A stretch of 5,412 nt of DNA from Chloroflexota bacterium (lineage in GTDB: Bacteria > Chloroflexota > Dehalococcoidia > Dehalococcoidales > JAHJRU01): assembly GCA_018830745.1 (NCBI GenBank), contig JAHJRU010000224.1, positions 1 through 5,412 on the forward strand, written 5' to 3'. The first letter of the stretch is position 1; each line of letters begins with the position of its first letter. A program made the translations under genes and the position numbers. Shown here in pieces: positions 5,201 through 5,412 of the stretch. The notes under the pieces were generated by a model. The model was given only the letters and a program-made list of their open reading frames with translations, did no database searches and was not told where the DNA came from.

Positions 5201-5276
5201 GCCCCTGTAGCTCAGGTGGATAGAGCAGCGGTTTCCTAAACCGCGTGCCCGGGTTCGAGTCCCGGCAGGGGTACCA
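5201..5276 (+). tRNA. trnR: tRNA-Arg (anticodon CCT)
   Basis: A 76-nt gene with encoded CCA. The acceptor GCCCCTG pairs with CAGGGGT, with a G-U wobble at the first pair; the D arm is GCTC/GAGC with GGA in the loop, so A20, the main arginine identity base known in E. coli, is present; the anticodon stem is GCGGT/ACCGC with loop TTCCTAA, giving CCT, which reads AGG; the variable loop is a short GTGC; the T arm is CCGGG/CCCGG with loop TTCGAGT. The discriminator is A. It is followed directly by six T. tRNA-Arg genes are frequent integration sites, which matters for the possible integrase tail downstream. Confidence 0.97.
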
Positions 5277-5284
5277 TTTTTTGA

Positions 5285-5355
5285 AGCTAAATTAGCGCCA
5301 TAGAATGGCTCGATGGGAGTCATTCCCCAAAAAAGCTAACGGATAGCTAACCGAC
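5285..5355. repeat. AGCTAA repeats after tRNA-Arg
   Basis: AGCTAACGGAT (5334-5344) is followed at once by AGCTAACCGAC (5345-5355), a tandem imperfect 11-nt repeat with two mismatches. A third AGCTAA (5285-5290) begins the small dyad GCTAAATTAGC (5286-5296). Another small dyad, GCCAT-AGA-ATGGC, lies at 5297-5309. Repeats of this size beside a tRNA and an integrase can be recombinase or excisionase sites, but nothing here proves it. Confidence 0.35.
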
Positions 5356-5412
5356 AGTTTCAACAGGGTCATTTCTCCGATCGGTTTTAAAGATATCATC
5401 AAGGCGTGCTGC
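5347..5412 (-). CDS. Possible C-terminal tail of a gene entering from the right edge (integrase-like?)
   Basis: The minus-strand frame from the right edge has 21 sense codons and ends in TAG at 5349-5347. The visible part begins AARLDDIFKTD, which resembles the last helix of some tyrosine recombinases (forms such as AAxxLDxxF). The site, pointing toward a tRNA-Arg gene 70 nt away, suits an integrase of a tRNA-integrated element. With so few residues and no catalytic motif in view this is tentative; it may be another protein's tail or not coding. Confidence 0.3.
   Translation of the reverse strand, partial: AARLDDIFKTDRRNDPVETVG

Noticed and set aside
5141..5323. A 60-codon minus-strand frame across tRNA-Arg with a peptide like AGTRTRARGLGNRCSIHL.
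   Set aside because: This is the antisense translation of a tRNA gene, a well-known source of false protein annotations.

Overview
The window (about 50-55% G+C by eye) looks like a chromosomal segment of a free-living bacterium. The style of the genes suggests a Chloroflexota member, perhaps Dehalococcoidia: a 7TM-GAF sensor protein, a C-terminal processing protease with a GKGSVN active-site variant, tRNAs with encoded CCA, and a bacterial type-A-like RNase P RNA. This lineage call is inference from gene style only; no marker in the window settles it.

Layout. On the minus strand, 1-1354 is the N-terminal 451 codons of a multi-membrane-span sensor with a GAF domain; its signalling domain lies beyond the left edge. 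It is divergent from everything up to the tRNAs. The 1355-1565 spacer holds a good minus-strand promoter for the sensor, three direct repeats of GGTATCTT/GGTATTTT, a G-rich tract and the rnpB promoter region. rnpB (about 1567-1922) follows on the plus strand. Close behind it is a plus-strand gene cluster: an isochorismatase-superfamily cysteine hydrolase (1951-2535), an S41 C-terminal processing protease (2598-3737), a 92-residue membrane protein (3744-4022), a newly noticed 34-codon ORF with its own ribosome binding site (4049-4153), and a PrsW/YhfC-like intramembrane protease homologue (4163-4957). Two tRNA genes close the segment, tRNA-Thr(CGT) and tRNA-Arg(CCT), each with a readable sigma-70-type promoter. 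The last 136 bases hold short repeats and, on the minus strand, what may be the C-terminal tail of a gene (possibly an integrase) that enters from the right edge.

How the genes may work together. rnpB makes the ribozyme that trims tRNA 5' leaders, and two of its substrates lie 3 kb away; one of them appears to need almost no trimming because its promoter sits against the tRNA. The S41 protease, the small membrane protein and the PrsW-like protein are closely packed and all predicted to act at the membrane, so a proteolytic signalling or envelope quality-control unit is a reasonable hypothesis, but nothing in the window identifies a substrate.

Most of the window is ordinary core-genome content. 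The parts most worth a second look are the 34-codon ORF with its hairpin in frame with the PrsW-like gene, the direct-repeat array upstream of the sensor promoter, the tRNA pair whose 5' halves differ almost only at identity nucleotides, and the possible integrase tail beside tRNA-Arg.
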